64,000 nucleotides of DNA from Gimesia algae (GCF_007746795.1 NZ_CP036343.1:1244531-1308530); one strand, 5' to 3'. Positions 1-9,276 are shown, counted from the stretch's first letter. Made by a program: numbers and translations. Notes: generated by a model from the letters alone, not told the origin.

Positions 1-749
1 GCTTTGGAAAGGTGAGAGTCTTCTTCAGTATATACCCGGAGTTTCTTTTTTCTGGCGGAGCGGTTTACCTGCAATCGGCTCCATTTACTGTTGAACTGCT
101 GAGTCAGATTCCAGCCATAATATTTATAAGCCACACCGAAAGCAGCCCCCCCCAGGTGAGCAAAGTGTGCGACAGCATCTCCACCGGGGTTAATGAAACC
201 GAACAGATCAACGGCAGCATAGAGTATGGCCAGCCAGCGCAATTCGATGGGTATCACAAAAAACAACAGGACCGTCATGCGAGGGAAATACATGGCCGTC
301 AGAAAGACAACGGCCATCACTCCACCCGAGGCACCAATGACCGGATTAGGACTGATTCCAATATGACACAGGCCACTGATCACGATTGATGCCAGATAAA
401 AGCTCAGAAACTCACGGGAGCCCAGAATCGGTTCTACCGCACGGCCAAACATCCAGAGAACAAACATATTGAAAATAATATGCGTCAGCGGATTCAGCGC
501 GTGACAGAAACCGTAGGTCAACAGCCGCCAGATCTGAAAGCTGGAAAAAATTGATTCACGATCCAGCGCCAGATAGTTCAGGAGAGTTGATGAGCCCCGC
601 CCGTTAGCTGTAGCCATTTCAATCAGAAAGACAGCCACATTCGCTATCAGGATATACTTGATGGCCCAGCCACCAGAAGAGGCTCCAAATGAGCGGTAAT
701 TCCCCCCACCACTTTCATGCCGCAGGTAATCCCGGCTCTCAATCCCCAT
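1..749 (-). CDS. Rhomboid family intramembrane serine protease (3' end outside window)
   Basis: This gene is cut by the left edge of the window. Read on the minus strand from the ATG at 747-749, it gives an open frame of about 249 codons with no stop. Several hydrophobic segments are present. The two catalytic marks of rhomboid proteases are visible: GASGG with the nucleophile at about Ser141, and AHFAHLGG with the catalytic His at about 198. A conserved HIIFNMFVLW segment fits the second transmembrane helix. Rhomboids cleave membrane-spanning substrates within the bilayer; the substrate here cannot be inferred. The basic tail near the edge is probably close to the natural C-terminus. The next gene upstream, at 857-1732, lies on the same strand about 107 bp away. 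Confidence 0.9.
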   Translation of the reverse strand, partial: MGIESRDYLRHESGGGNYRSFGASSGGWAIKYILIANVAVFLIEMATANGRGSSTLLNYLALDRESIFSSFQIWRLLTYGFCHALNPLTHIIFNMFVLWMFGRAVEPILGSREFLSFYLASIVISGLCHIGISPNPVIGASGGVMAVVFLTAMYFPRMTVLLFFVIPIELRWLAILYAAVDLFGFINPGGDAVAHFAHLGGAAFGVAYKYYGWNLTQQFNSKWSRLQVNRSARKKKLRVYTEEDSHLSK

Positions 750-856
750 TGCCCAACTTATCCTTATTTGTCAGTTCGTAATTCAGGGCGTCTGAAGACG
801 GGACGCCTGCCATCCATGCTGGTGTGGAGTGAAGTCATCCCCACTCATCTGTGAGA

Positions 857-1732
857 TCATGATTTGGGTTTCGGTAGCTGATTGCTGAGTTTGCTCACTT
901 CATCAATCAGTTCCAGTTGCTTCTGGTAGACCTTAATCAGTTCACGTCGTAACTGATCTGTTTCGACAAATTCCTGGTTCCGTTTCTGTTCTTCTTCTTC
1001 AAGGCCAGTGACCAGTCCTTTGCGGAGTTCGACAGGCAGAAGTTCATCTTGAGGAGCAGTATCAGAACCGATCAGTTCACTCACCCGGGCTTCCAGCCGC
1101 TCTTTTGCAGCCGCCAGCAGACGATTCAGATCCTGTAAGTGATCCTGCTTTAATTTGTTCTGTTCTTCACTTTGTACAAGCTGATCCCGCAGACTTCGCA
1201 GTGTGTTCGTATAATTCAGTGGGACCAGTTCCCTCAATCGCCATGGTCCATTTTTCCAGGTAGCCACTTCTCCGGGCTGGGGAGGATTGATGAGTACCAG
1301 CGCATCCCGACTATTGGGAGCAAAACGGAAGGCACCGACATAGGTGGAGCCCCCCGGTTTACCAGCATCAGACGGCTGAAACGCGTAGAAAACCTGTGAA
1401 GCCGCTGCTGTGGCTGACAAGCCTTCACCACCGAGCGGCTGAGCTCCATTCAGTTTCACCTGAATCTCACCGCTCTGCCGATCCTTAACACTCACTTCCA
1501 CATCCCAATAACGATCCCAGCCCAGCATGACCTGGGTTAATTTGTTGAGAAGTTTTTTACGCTCTCTTTCTCTGGCATCGATTTCAGCCGTGTTCTTCTG
1601 AATCTGTGCTTTATTCTTTTCGACAACTTTGAGCCAGCTTCCACGGACATCTAGCATCTTGGATGTCAGCAGAACTGCCCCTACTGTTGCAATGGCAACG
1701 AACCAGACCAGGATTACTCCGGATTTATGCAT
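857..1732 (-). CDS. Single-pass membrane protein with coiled coils, function unknown
   Basis: The product is 291 residues. A short N-terminus leads directly into one hydrophobic helix at about residues 5-23, so it is probably anchored in the inner membrane with the rest on one side. Residues 30-65 and 190-265 are rich in Lys, Glu, Gln and Arg with heptad-like spacing, indicating coiled coils. Between them is a globular part with aromatic residues and a YVGAFRF stretch. I do not recognise a named family. It lies upstream of the rhomboid gene on the same strand, so the two may be cotranscribed. That is the only contextual clue. Confidence 0.8.
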   Translation of the reverse strand: MHKSGVILVWFVAIATVGAVLLTSKMLDVRGSWLKVVEKNKAQIQKNTAEIDARERERKKLLNKLTQVMLGWDRYWDVEVSVKDRQSGEIQVKLNGAQPLGGEGLSATAAASQVFYAFQPSDAGKPGGSTYVGAFRFAPNSRDALVLINPPQPGEVATWKNGPWRLRELVPLNYTNTLRSLRDQLVQSEEQNKLKQDHLQDLNRLLAAAKERLEARVSELIGSDTAPQDELLPVELRKGLVTGLEEEEQKRNQEFVETDQLRRELIKVYQKQLELIDEVSKLSNQLPKPKS

Positions 1733-2454
1733 CTGTATTAAACCTTGATGGAATCAGTCGAGATTCTCTCTCGTTATCTTGATTTGAATCTTAAAATACT
1801 TATGTTCTGTGTAATTCGATCACATTTCGCAGCTTCCACTGCTCCGCACGCTCTACTGGAGTTATCTGCAGTGATACCCTGTTTCTAACATCGACGCCCG
1901 GCAACTCAAGATCGAAAATAAATTATCTGGTATGAATTATTCGCACAGATCCCCAAGAGATCTATCCAGAGGGACTGGAAAGCGACAAAAAGTCAATCAG
2001 GACTTTTATTTAATGATAAGTCCCTCTGTAAATCAGGGTCAAGCAGAAACCGAGATTATACTACTTCTCCTGGCTGGATAATCAATAAAACCGATATAAA
2101 TAGATCAAAAACTCTGACGCGAAGAATATTAACAGCAATACCTGCTGAACAGTTTCCTGAAAACGAGACTGGCAGACTGCTTGAATTCATCCACTTTCTA
2201 TCCCCGGTTTCCGTGCAATTTGCGCTCGAATGGCTTATAAAACATTCAGAATATAAACTGGTTCATATTAACTGCTTCCATAATTTTTCTGTATTCCTTA
2301 TTGTTGCGTTTTACCAGACACTGATTACTCTATCAAAAGCAGACAGCGTGAGAAGTTTCAGATTTATTGACAGTGTTTTTCAATATGCGCTTCTCACAGC
2401 AGGTGATTTTGCCCCGTTTGCAGCAATCAAACTCTTCTCCAGAGGTAACAAAAT
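1733..2454 (+). other. Intergenic region, 722 bp, no recognised gene
   Basis: This AT-rich gap lies between divergent genes: the membrane protein on the minus strand and the cysteine-cluster protein on the plus strand. It must hold both promoters, but no convincing -35/-10 pair stood out. An 84-codon frame at 2213-2467 runs into the start of the next gene and has no family features, so it is not called. No RNA gene or repeat was recognised. Confidence 0.5.
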
Positions 2455-2904
2455 ATGTCAACAATGACAGTCAAACGAGCTGAACTCAAACCGGGCGAAG
2501 TTTTGTGCAGCTATTGCACAGCCCGCTGCTGTCGTTATTTTGCACTGCCGATTGAGACTCCCGAAACCTGGGAAGACTACGATCATATGCGCTGGTACGT
2601 GATGCATGGGAGTTGTGCGATATTTGTCGATGAGGATGTCTGGTTTCTGATGGTTTATGGCGACTGTAAATATCTGCTGGAAGATTATCGCTGCGGAAAT
2701 TATGAAGATCGACCTCAAATCTGTCGAACTTACACCACTGATGAATGTGAATACGACAATGATGGTACTTACGATCGCCTGTTCGAAACCCCCGAACAGA
2801 TCTGGGAATATGCCCATGCCGTCCTGCCACCTAAAAAGAAGAAAAAAAAGAAAAAATCTGCCACTGAAGTGTCCCACCAGAAACTTCCCATTGTCCATAT
2901 TTAA
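2455..2904 (+). CDS. YkgJ-type cysteine-cluster (putative metal-binding) protein
   Basis: The product is 149 residues. Nine cysteines lie in its first 100 residues: C18, C21, C25, C26, C54, C71, C80, C90 and C98. The pattern CxxCxxxCC followed by later single Cys, including CGNYEDRPQICR, is that of the YkgJ / UPF0153 zinc- or iron-chelating family. The biochemical role of that family is not settled. The C-terminus carries an unusual run of eight lysines, coded almost entirely by A residues, followed by a short hydrophilic tail. AGAGG nine bases upstream of the ATG supports this start. hisS follows on the same strand after a short gap. Confidence 0.8.
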   Translation: MSTMTVKRAELKPGEVLCSYCTARCCRYFALPIETPETWEDYDHMRWYVMHGSCAIFVDEDVWFLMVYGDCKYLLEDYRCGNYEDRPQICRTYTTDECEYDNDGTYDRLFETPEQIWEYAHAVLPPKKKKKKKKSATEVSHQKLPIVHI

Positions 2905-2986
2905 CTAAAAGCTGAAATCATTCGCTTTTCATAATTTGATCCAGGCAGTAACCAGCTCAGCTGCCCTCCAATCCGGTAGAACGACA

Positions 2987-4309
2987 GTGAAAAAAGAATT
3001 AATTGAACCAAGGACTCTCAAAGGGTTCCGAGATTACCTCCCCTCGGCAATGATTCCCCGTGAGCAACTGATTGAAACAGCCAAGTCAGTCTACCGCAGT
3101 TATGGTTTCAGCCCCATCGACACACCAGCACTGGAATACACCGAAATCCTGACCGGGAAAGGTGGAACCGAATCAGACAAACAAATGTTTCGTTTCACTC
3201 AGGGAAAACGGGATGTCGCCATGCGGTTCGATCTGACCGTACCTTTTGCACGCTTTGCCGCACAAAATATTGGCGAACTGGGGACGCCATTCAAACGTTA
3301 TCATGTCGGCACTGTCTGGCGTGGTGAACGTCCTCAAAAAGGTCGCTATCGCGAGTTTGTCCAATGTGATTTCGATACAATTGGAACTACCTCGAATTCA
3401 GCCGATATCGAAACCCTGTTCATCATTCATGATCTGATGGTAAAAATCGGCTTCTCTGATTTTACGATTCACATCAACAATCGCAAAATTCTGAACGGTC
3501 TATTGGAAAGCCTTGATCTCCAGTCACGTTCGGCTGAAGTGCTGCGCGCACTCGATAAGCTGCCTAAGATTGGTGCAGATGCTGTCATCAAAGAAATGCT
3601 GGAGCAGGGGAACCTCACTCAACAACAGGCAGAAAAAGTGATTTCCCTGACGACTCTCGAAGGGTCGACCGCAGACATTTTAAATTCACTGGAGAAACAG
3701 CTTGTCGGTAATGAGTGTGGAGAGCAGGGAGTCGCTTATCTGCGGGAAGTCTTTGACGCCGTGGATAAAGCAGGTATCGTCAGCGAGCGGATCATCCTTG
3801 ACCCCTCGATTGCCCGCGGTCTTGATTACTACACGGGAACGATCTACGAAACATTTCTGAACCAGCTCCCTGGAATCGGAAGTGTCTGTTCGGGCGGTCG
3901 TTACGATAACCTCGCAGAACTGTTTACGACACAGAAGCTGCCAGGCGTGGGAGCCAGCCTGGGTCTGGACCGACTGCTGGCAGCTATGCAGGAGCTGAAT
4001 CTACTGGACGAAGTTTCGACTCCCGCTCCGATTCTGGTCACACAGATGGATGCAAAATATACCTCCGACTATCTCAGACTTGCCCGGGATCTCAGGATGT
4101 ATGGCTTTAATGTCGAAGTCTACCCGGACACGTCATCCATCAAGAAGCAGTTTAAATATGCCAATCGGCACGGTTTCAAAATCGTGATTGTCGCCGGAGA
4201 CGAAGAATTCGAAAAACAGGATTGGCAGGTCAAGGATATGCAGACGGGGACTCAGACTGCCGTCCGCAAGGAAGAACTGCTGGAACTCATCAGACGGGTG
4301 CTGGCATAG
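2987..4309 (+). CDS. hisS: Histidine--tRNA ligase
   Basis: This is a class II aminoacyl-tRNA synthetase that charges tRNA-His with histidine in the cytoplasm. The N-terminus KGFRDYLP, the motif-2 region FKRYHVGTVWRGERPQKGRYREF, the histidine-binding stretch ARGLDYYTG and the motif-3 region GVGASLGLDRLL are all clear. They are followed by the C-terminal anticodon-binding domain. I placed the start at the GTG at 2987, just before KKELIEPRTLKGFRDYLP, because family members begin close to that sequence. The frame is open further upstream and a TTG at 2936 is the alternative, adding 17 residues. The length of about 440 residues is normal for the family. No terminator was seen after it. Confidence 0.96.
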   Translation: MKKELIEPRTLKGFRDYLPSAMIPREQLIETAKSVYRSYGFSPIDTPALEYTEILTGKGGTESDKQMFRFTQGKRDVAMRFDLTVPFARFAAQNIGELGTPFKRYHVGTVWRGERPQKGRYREFVQCDFDTIGTTSNSADIETLFIIHDLMVKIGFSDFTIHINNRKILNGLLESLDLQSRSAEVLRALDKLPKIGADAVIKEMLEQGNLTQQQAEKVISLTTLEGSTADILNSLEKQLVGNECGEQGVAYLREVFDAVDKAGIVSERIILDPSIARGLDYYTGTIYETFLNQLPGIGSVCSGGRYDNLAELFTTQKLPGVGASLGLDRLLAAMQELNLLDEVSTPAPILVTQMDAKYTSDYLRLARDLRMYGFNVEVYPDTSSIKKQFKYANRHGFKIVIVAGDEEFEKQDWQVKDMQTGTQTAVRKEELLELIRRVLA

Positions 4310-4405
4310 TCGCCATTCACTTTTCTGTCAGATTTCATCCGAACTGCAGTTGATATTACCTCCCCAAGTATAGATACTTACAGTACCTCGTGCTCCTGCT
4401 CACAA

Positions 4406-4969
4406 ATGAACAGATCACCTGTCTATAATTCATACACGGGAAAGACAGAACACATGGTACTTCGCAGAAACCATTATGAAGCTGCGTTCGAAGCATACCT
4501 CCGCGCCCAAAAAATCCCCTATGTGGCGGTAGACGAGAAACGAAGAGCGCTCGCGCAAGACGCTTCCATTAAGTCACTCGACTTTATCGTCTATGCCAGC
4601 CAGGGCCCGAATCTCCTGATTGATGTAAAAGGCCGCACCGAAATCTCTCCCAATCAAAAGCAGAGCCGTCGCTGGGAAAACTGGGCCACTCTGGAAGATA
4701 TACAGGGACTCCAACAATGGCAGGAACTGTTTGGGAATGACTTTGTCTCAGGTTTTATATTCGCTTACCAGCTCCCGGAGAACTCCATCTCAAACAGTCT
4801 GGAAAAACTGTTTGAATTTCGGGGAAGCCTCTACGCGTTCTACCTGGTCAACATCGACGAATATCGACTGAAAATGAAACCCCGTTCACAAAGCTGGCAA
4901 ACAGTCTTCCTGCATCAGCAGGATTTCTACGAACTGCGAAAACCCGTAGACGCCATTATACAAACCTGA
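4406..4969 (+). CDS. PD-(D/E)XK nuclease-like protein of unknown role
   Basis: The product is 187 residues. A predicted helix HYEAAFEAYL at about 23-32 is followed by a strand containing SLDF (D59) and then LLIDVKGR (D73, K75). The spacing D...DxK with an upstream helical Glu is the layout of the PD-(D/E)XK nuclease fold, as in restriction enzymes and resolvases. No membrane segment or signal peptide is present, so it is probably cytoplasmic. No methyltransferase or other restriction partner is nearby, so a housekeeping DNA- or RNA-processing role is as likely as defence. An alternative start is the ATG at 4454, just before the helix. The fold assignment is my inference from the motif. Confidence 0.7.
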   Translation: MNRSPVYNSYTGKTEHMVLRRNHYEAAFEAYLRAQKIPYVAVDEKRRALAQDASIKSLDFIVYASQGPNLLIDVKGRTEISPNQKQSRRWENWATLEDIQGLQQWQELFGNDFVSGFIFAYQLPENSISNSLEKLFEFRGSLYAFYLVNIDEYRLKMKPRSQSWQTVFLHQQDFYELRKPVDAIIQT

Positions 4970-5142
4970 AACTGACAAGTTCCTTTGAAAGCCAGTACAG
5001 TGTCTGGAGATTAACACTCGAATTCCTGCAGGATTCACTCCTGTTTTTGTCAGGAATTGTCTTTTCTGGATGCAGGAAGCCGGGGCTGTTGCTACAATCC
5101 CCTGTAGGAAACATGTTCAATCCCAACCTGAGTTTTAAATCA

Positions 5143-5364
5143 ATGGTTATGAAGAGAAATCAAAACATGCCCGGACGCTTCTGCCGATTCTGTGTGACAA
5201 CAGGCGTTTTACTGGCTTCTACCGGAACTGTGCTTGCCCAGGAAGAAACACGTCAGAGTGGTCTGGTACAGACATCTCAGACATCAATTGTCGAATATAT
5301 CCTGGTGGCGGCCCTGGTCGGGCTGGCATTATTTGCCATCTGCCGTACCAGCCATCGAGTCTGA
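5143..5364 (+). CDS. Small secreted or membrane protein with signal peptide and C-terminal helix
   Basis: This is a short protein of about 73 residues from the ATG at 5143; another ATG lies at 5149. A basic N-terminus leads into a hydrophobic stretch (VTTGVLLASTGTVLAQ) ending in an Ala-Gln cleavage-like site. After a short polar linker, a second hydrophobic helix (VEYILVAALVGLALFAI) is followed by a basic tail. The expected result is a tiny exported protein anchored by one helix with a very short cytoplasmic end. The frame is open upstream to 5047, but that part has no protein-like features. No family is recognised. It is followed by the ketoacyl synthase gene on the same strand. Confidence 0.55.
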   Translation: MVMKRNQNMPGRFCRFCVTTGVLLASTGTVLAQEETRQSGLVQTSQTSIVEYILVAALVGLALFAICRTSHRV

Positions 5365-5489
5365 TAAATCCTATGCTCTCCTGTCGGCTGAGTTCAGTTC
5401 CTGAGCGCATCTTCTGTAACAACAGCATCCTTCATTCCTTGTGGTCCCCATACCACTGGAAACGCTACAATTAACCTGGACACAGGCTA

Positions 5490-6773
5490 ATGCCACCAAA
5501 GATTTCGGTCACAGAGGAAACTTCCCGCAGGGTTGTCATTACGGGCATTGGTCTGATTACCCCTTATGCTGTCGGGCGCGAACAGTCCTGGCAAAAACTG
5601 CTCTCCGGCCATTCCGCCACCAGACTGCTGCAGGATCTGTCGAATCAGTTGGGACGCCCCATCGCTGGAGGTATCATTCCCGACGCTGAACTCTCTTCCA
5701 CATCCCACACCCGTACTCCCTTCCAGATGGATCCTTCCATCGATTTGACTCTGAAAGCGACCAGTGAAGCCATTGAGGATGCGGGCCTCGATCGAAGACA
5801 ACTCTCAAGTGAATCAGCCGGGTGTGTCATAGGCTCCAGTAAGGGGGGTATCGCCGGTTATGCCGAACTGACTGCCGCTTCTCATAACAAGTCAACAGCA
5901 AACGACTCAATCCCACCGGAATTCTGGCTCCAATGCCTGCCCACTGCATGCAGCCAGGCGGTCACAGCCGAGTATGGCCTACAGGGAGCGGCGTTGACCC
6001 CTGTTTCAGCCTGCGCTACTGGTCTCTCCAGCGTGATGCGAGGTGCTGATTTAATTCGAGACGGTATTTGTGATACTGTGATCGCGGGAAGCGCTGATGC
6101 TTCTCTGGTACCAGCGGTTCTGGGCTCATTTCAACGGATGGGAGTACTGGCAACTGACTTCCCATCATCAGCACAAGCTTGTAAACCTTATGACAGTCGG
6201 AGAAATGGATTTGTCGTAGGCGAGGGGGCAGGAATAATGATCCTTGAATCCCTGGAGCACGCTTTGGAAAGAAATGCGACGCCCTATGCAGAATGGCTGG
6301 GGGGAGGCCTGGGCGCTGATTCCACTCATCTGATGCAGTTCGATCCCGCTGCAGAAAGTCTGGCACGATTGATCAAGGATACGCTGCAGCGTGCACACGT
6401 CTCAGCTGCAGAACTGGATTACATCAACCTGCATGGTACGGGGACGCAGATCAACGACCTCTATGAAACTCGGGCGCTGCAGAATGCATTAGGTGATCTG
6501 GCATCCTCGATCCCGTGTTCCAGCCTGAAGGGAGGCATGGGACACCTGCTGGGTGCAGCAGGCAGTGTCGAACTCGGGTTCACTATACTGGCCATGCGGG
6601 ATCACATCATTCCCGCAACACTGAATCTGGAACATCCCGATCCACAATGTAATTTGAACTACACTCCGCGCGTCGCAGTTCCGAAAACCATCCGCACAGC
6701 GTTGAAACTCTCATTCGGATTTGGCGGACATCTGGTCGCAGGCTTACTGCGTAACTGGCAGGTCACGCGTTAA
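5490..6773 (+). CDS. Beta-ketoacyl-ACP synthase, FabF/KAS II type
   Basis: The product is 427 residues, close to the usual FabF length of about 410. It has the thiolase-fold condensing-enzyme motifs: an N-terminal RRVVITGIGLITPYA, the active-site cysteine at about C175 in SACATGLS, one catalytic His at about H315 in LHGTGT, and the second at about H352 with Lys at about K347 in LKGGMGHLLGAAG. All Cys-His-His residues are intact, so it should condense acyl thioesters with malonyl-ACP. No acyl carrier protein, ketoreductase or transacylase gene adjoins it, so this is probably not the main fatty-acid locus. It may serve a special lipid or polyketide-like product. A copy of the 96-bp palindrome begins 13 bp after the stop. 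Confidence 0.92.
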   Translation: MPPKISVTEETSRRVVITGIGLITPYAVGREQSWQKLLSGHSATRLLQDLSNQLGRPIAGGIIPDAELSSTSHTRTPFQMDPSIDLTLKATSEAIEDAGLDRRQLSSESAGCVIGSSKGGIAGYAELTAASHNKSTANDSIPPEFWLQCLPTACSQAVTAEYGLQGAALTPVSACATGLSSVMRGADLIRDGICDTVIAGSADASLVPAVLGSFQRMGVLATDFPSSAQACKPYDSRRNGFVVGEGAGIMILESLEHALERNATPYAEWLGGGLGADSTHLMQFDPAAESLARLIKDTLQRAHVSAAELDYINLHGTGTQINDLYETRALQNALGDLASSIPCSSLKGGMGHLLGAAGSVELGFTILAMRDHIIPATLNLEHPDPQCNLNYTPRVAVPKTIRTALKLSFGFGGHLVAGLLRNWQVTR

Positions 6774-6786
6774 AGCATTCTGCCAA

Positions 6787-6882
6787 CTAGACTGTGTCCA
6801 GTTTTACTGTAGCGTCTCCAGAGCCAATAGGACCGAATATAATAGATTGGGTGACGCTATGGTTAAATGTGATACGTTTTAA
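6787..6882 (+). repeat. 96-bp palindromic dispersed repeat, copy 1
   Basis: It starts with CTAGACTGTGTCCAG and carries the inner arm TAGCGTCTCC and a matching arm GTGACGCTATGG. It ends GATACGTTTTAA where the intact copies have a terminal CTAG. It aligns without gaps to the copies at 36940, 53193 and 53285, the latter two in reverse. It lies directly after the ketoacyl synthase stop and before the convergent frameshifted lipoprotein gene, so it could also act as a transcript-end hairpin. Confidence 0.88.
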
Positions 6883-6926
6883 AGTATCAGCTGAGCTGCA
6901 GCAGAATTATCGTTTCTGTGTGTCGC

Positions 6927-7558
6927 TCAGGGCACAAAACGGGCCGATTTCACGAAGTCTTGAAATTCTGTTTCGATAGTTAAGATCTGTTCGCGAGGAC
7001 CTGTCAGTTTCAGATAAAAATCTCGGGGACTGCGGGGGATAGCGACCCCGATCATACGCACTCCAGAATCCACCTGAGACTCAATCGCTGGACCAGCATC
7101 AAATGCTCCTCTCAGATCCAGCCAGACAGCATCGACACCATCCACACGTATTGTCTTTTCGACCGGGCTTTCCCCGGGCTTCAGCTGAAACTGCCCCTCC
7201 ATCTCTGCAGATTCGCAACAATACCGCCTCCTACGGAAGAGAGGGTCAGCTTGACGTCTTTGCCCGCATGAGGAATCCGAAAACTGGCTGAAATCATTCC
7301 CTGTTGAGCAGGGGAGAGCGCAACTTGTTCCCAGCCAAATGGTACTTGAAACTGGATACCATCGATTTCCGTAACCCCACCGGTAGTTAAATCAGACTCT
7401 ATCGTATCGAAAGAAGAGTCAGCCTGGGCAGGTGCCATGGGTACTGGTGGATCATCCTCTTCCGTCAACTGTTCTGATCCACATCCCTGAATCATACAGA
7501 CAGAAAACGTCAGAAGATGAGAGAGAAAAATCCATTTTAGGGGGAGGTAAGATTTCAT
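6927..7558 (-). pseudogene. Lipoprotein gene split by a one-base frameshift
   Basis: Two overlapping minus-strand frames together make one protein of about 210 residues. The first, from the ATG at 7556-7558, encodes a lipoprotein signal ending in MIQGCGS and runs to ANLQRWRG before a stop at 7181-7183. The second continues with GQFQLKPGESPVEKT and runs to 6927. The join RWRGQFQ would be restored by one extra G in the G4 run (C4 on the plus strand at 7194-7197). The GGGIVANLQRWRGQ pattern resembles a conserved segment of uncharacterised planctomycete and verrucomicrobial lipoproteins. It is either a recent loss-of-function mutation or a base-calling error in the homopolymer. Both halves look otherwise intact, which favours recency or error. 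Confidence 0.75.
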
Positions 7559-7617
7559 CTGGCAGCTCGCGGTCTACAGATCATATTTTAAATAACAAAA
7601 TGGTCTGCAGAAGTTTA

Positions 7618-9276
7618 TCAGTTCGTGCCAGTCCCAGCCAGGGATTCGGCCGCTTCATTATATTTCTGAGAGAGCCGGGTAATCTCATCCCGAATTTCAA
7701 AATACGCATCAATGACATCAGAATCCCACTGCAGTCCTTTTCCCTCTCTGAAGATATTCTCCAGACGTTCCAGTGGCATTCCATTTCGATAGGGACGATC
7801 ACTGCCCATCGCATCGTATGCATCGGCAACCGCAATAATCCGAGCCATCAGTGGTATATCAGATCCCCGTAAACCATCCGGGTAACCCCGTCCGTCAATC
7901 TGCTCATGATGATTGCGAATCCCCGGAAGAAGATTCTTCAGTTTTTTAATACCAGTCAGAATTTTATAACCGATCATTGGATGCTTTTGAATCTGGGCAA
8001 ATTCCTCGTCAGTCAGCTTTCCTTCCTTACGAAGAATTCCGTCATCAACGCCAATTTTCCCAATATCGTGCAACAGACCCGAAAGGTAAATTTCCTGAAT
8101 AAACTCACCAGAATACCCCAGCTGTTTAGCCAGTTGCTGTGCAATCAAGGCTACCCGCTCGCTATGACCGCGTGTATATGGATCTTTGGCATCCAGAGTG
8201 GAAACGAATGACTTCACAAAGCTCAACATCAGTTCTTCCTGCTGAGCATACAGGTCAATATTCCTTAAATGTGTTCCCAGGAATGAAGCAACCGAATTCA
8301 ACAGACTGGCTTGTATTGTTCCGTACTCTTCACTTTTGAGTAAATTACAACTGAGAATCCAGCCAAAAGAATTGATGCCATCTGAAACAGGAACCAGAAC
8401 CAGATTATGCAAATCTGGAAACTCGAGCGACAGCAGAGAACTCTCCACCTGATTGATCACCAGAGGTTGATTCCAGTTATATCCATCAAACTGGGCTACA
8501 AGCCGTGCCAGCTTCAGTTCATCAAATTCAGCCTGGCTGTCAGACAGAAACCGTGATGTATTATTCTGATCTTCAAACCAGATAATATTTGTTTCTGCTT
8601 CAATCAGAGTACTGATGCGATCGAGGCAGAGTTGGCCCAGTTGTTCCGGACTTTCTGAGATCTTTAAATGCTGTGCGACTTCATGTAACAGGCTGATTTC
8701 TTCAAAGGTCTCATCCAGACACTCCGAAAGATTATCAACCTCTTCATTTAATTGTGAGAGCTGCTGTTCTTCATCAAGGTGCAGAACAGCCAGACTTAAT
8801 AATGCATGCAGGGATTTCACATCCAGGACCCGCTGGCTTTCCAGCCAGAAATCCAGTTCCTCTGAACTCCACTCCTGTTTGACTGCGGATAAAACCATCT
8901 CCGTCAGCTTCCGCTTTTCTCGGGAAAACACAAAACCGGCTGCTATAAACCGCTGTTTCCCATCTTGCAACAGGGGAACCAGAAAGTGAGTAATCCCGTT
9001 GGTGTTTTCAATGAGTGTGAGCCCTTCTATAGCCCCAATTTCATTGAGAACTTCTGCTGGGAAATAGGCGAGTGACTGCGTATTCGATTTGTCATGCAGA
9101 ATCTGTTGATTACTGTCGAAGCAATACATCGAGAGTCCCGTCAGCTCTGAAATCCGCTTCATACGACTGATGGCAAGATCATTCTTTGCATCCAAATGCA
9201 ATTCCAGATCCCAATCACCGCCGCATTGACTGAAGTTGGACAGCTTCTTTAATGAGTCAATTGTGCCTAAAACCAT
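7618..9276 (-). CDS. HD-GYP domain phosphodiesterase with N-terminal sensor region
   Basis: The product is 552 residues and probably cytoplasmic. The C-terminal third is an HD-GYP domain: GHSERVALIAQQLA, the metal-binding HDIGKIGV, and the diagnostic NHHEQIDGRGYPDGL. Such domains hydrolyse cyclic di-GMP or related cyclic dinucleotides. The first part (about 20-150) resembles a small ligand-binding sensor. A Glu-rich coiled coil follows at about 170-200, then a GAF-like segment at about 200-340. The layout sensor, coiled coil, GAF, HD-GYP implies ligand-controlled second-messenger breakdown. No diguanylate cyclase (GGDEF) gene is in the window, so its partner lies elsewhere. It shares the strand with the frameshifted lipoprotein but the products look unrelated. 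Confidence 0.92.
   Translation of the reverse strand: MVLGTIDSLKKLSNFSQCGGDWDLELHLDAKNDLAISRMKRISELTGLSMYCFDSNQQILHDKSNTQSLAYFPAEVLNEIGAIEGLTLIENTNGITHFLVPLLQDGKQRFIAAGFVFSREKRKLTEMVLSAVKQEWSSEELDFWLESQRVLDVKSLHALLSLAVLHLDEEQQLSQLNEEVDNLSECLDETFEEISLLHEVAQHLKISESPEQLGQLCLDRISTLIEAETNIIWFEDQNNTSRFLSDSQAEFDELKLARLVAQFDGYNWNQPLVINQVESSLLSLEFPDLHNLVLVPVSDGINSFGWILSCNLLKSEEYGTIQASLLNSVASFLGTHLRNIDLYAQQEELMLSFVKSFVSTLDAKDPYTRGHSERVALIAQQLAKQLGYSGEFIQEIYLSGLLHDIGKIGVDDGILRKEGKLTDEEFAQIQKHPMIGYKILTGIKKLKNLLPGIRNHHEQIDGRGYPDGLRGSDIPLMARIIAVADAYDAMGSDRPYRNGMPLERLENIFREGKGLQWDSDVIDAYFEIRDEITRLSQKYNEAAESLAGTGTN

Noticed and set aside
2213-2467. 84-codon frame before the cysteine-cluster gene
   Set aside because: It overlaps the start of a better-supported gene, has no ribosome binding site and no protein-like pattern.
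5046-5142. Upstream extension of the small secreted protein
   Set aside because: The frame is open but the residues before 5143 do not look like protein, and the signal peptide would be internal.
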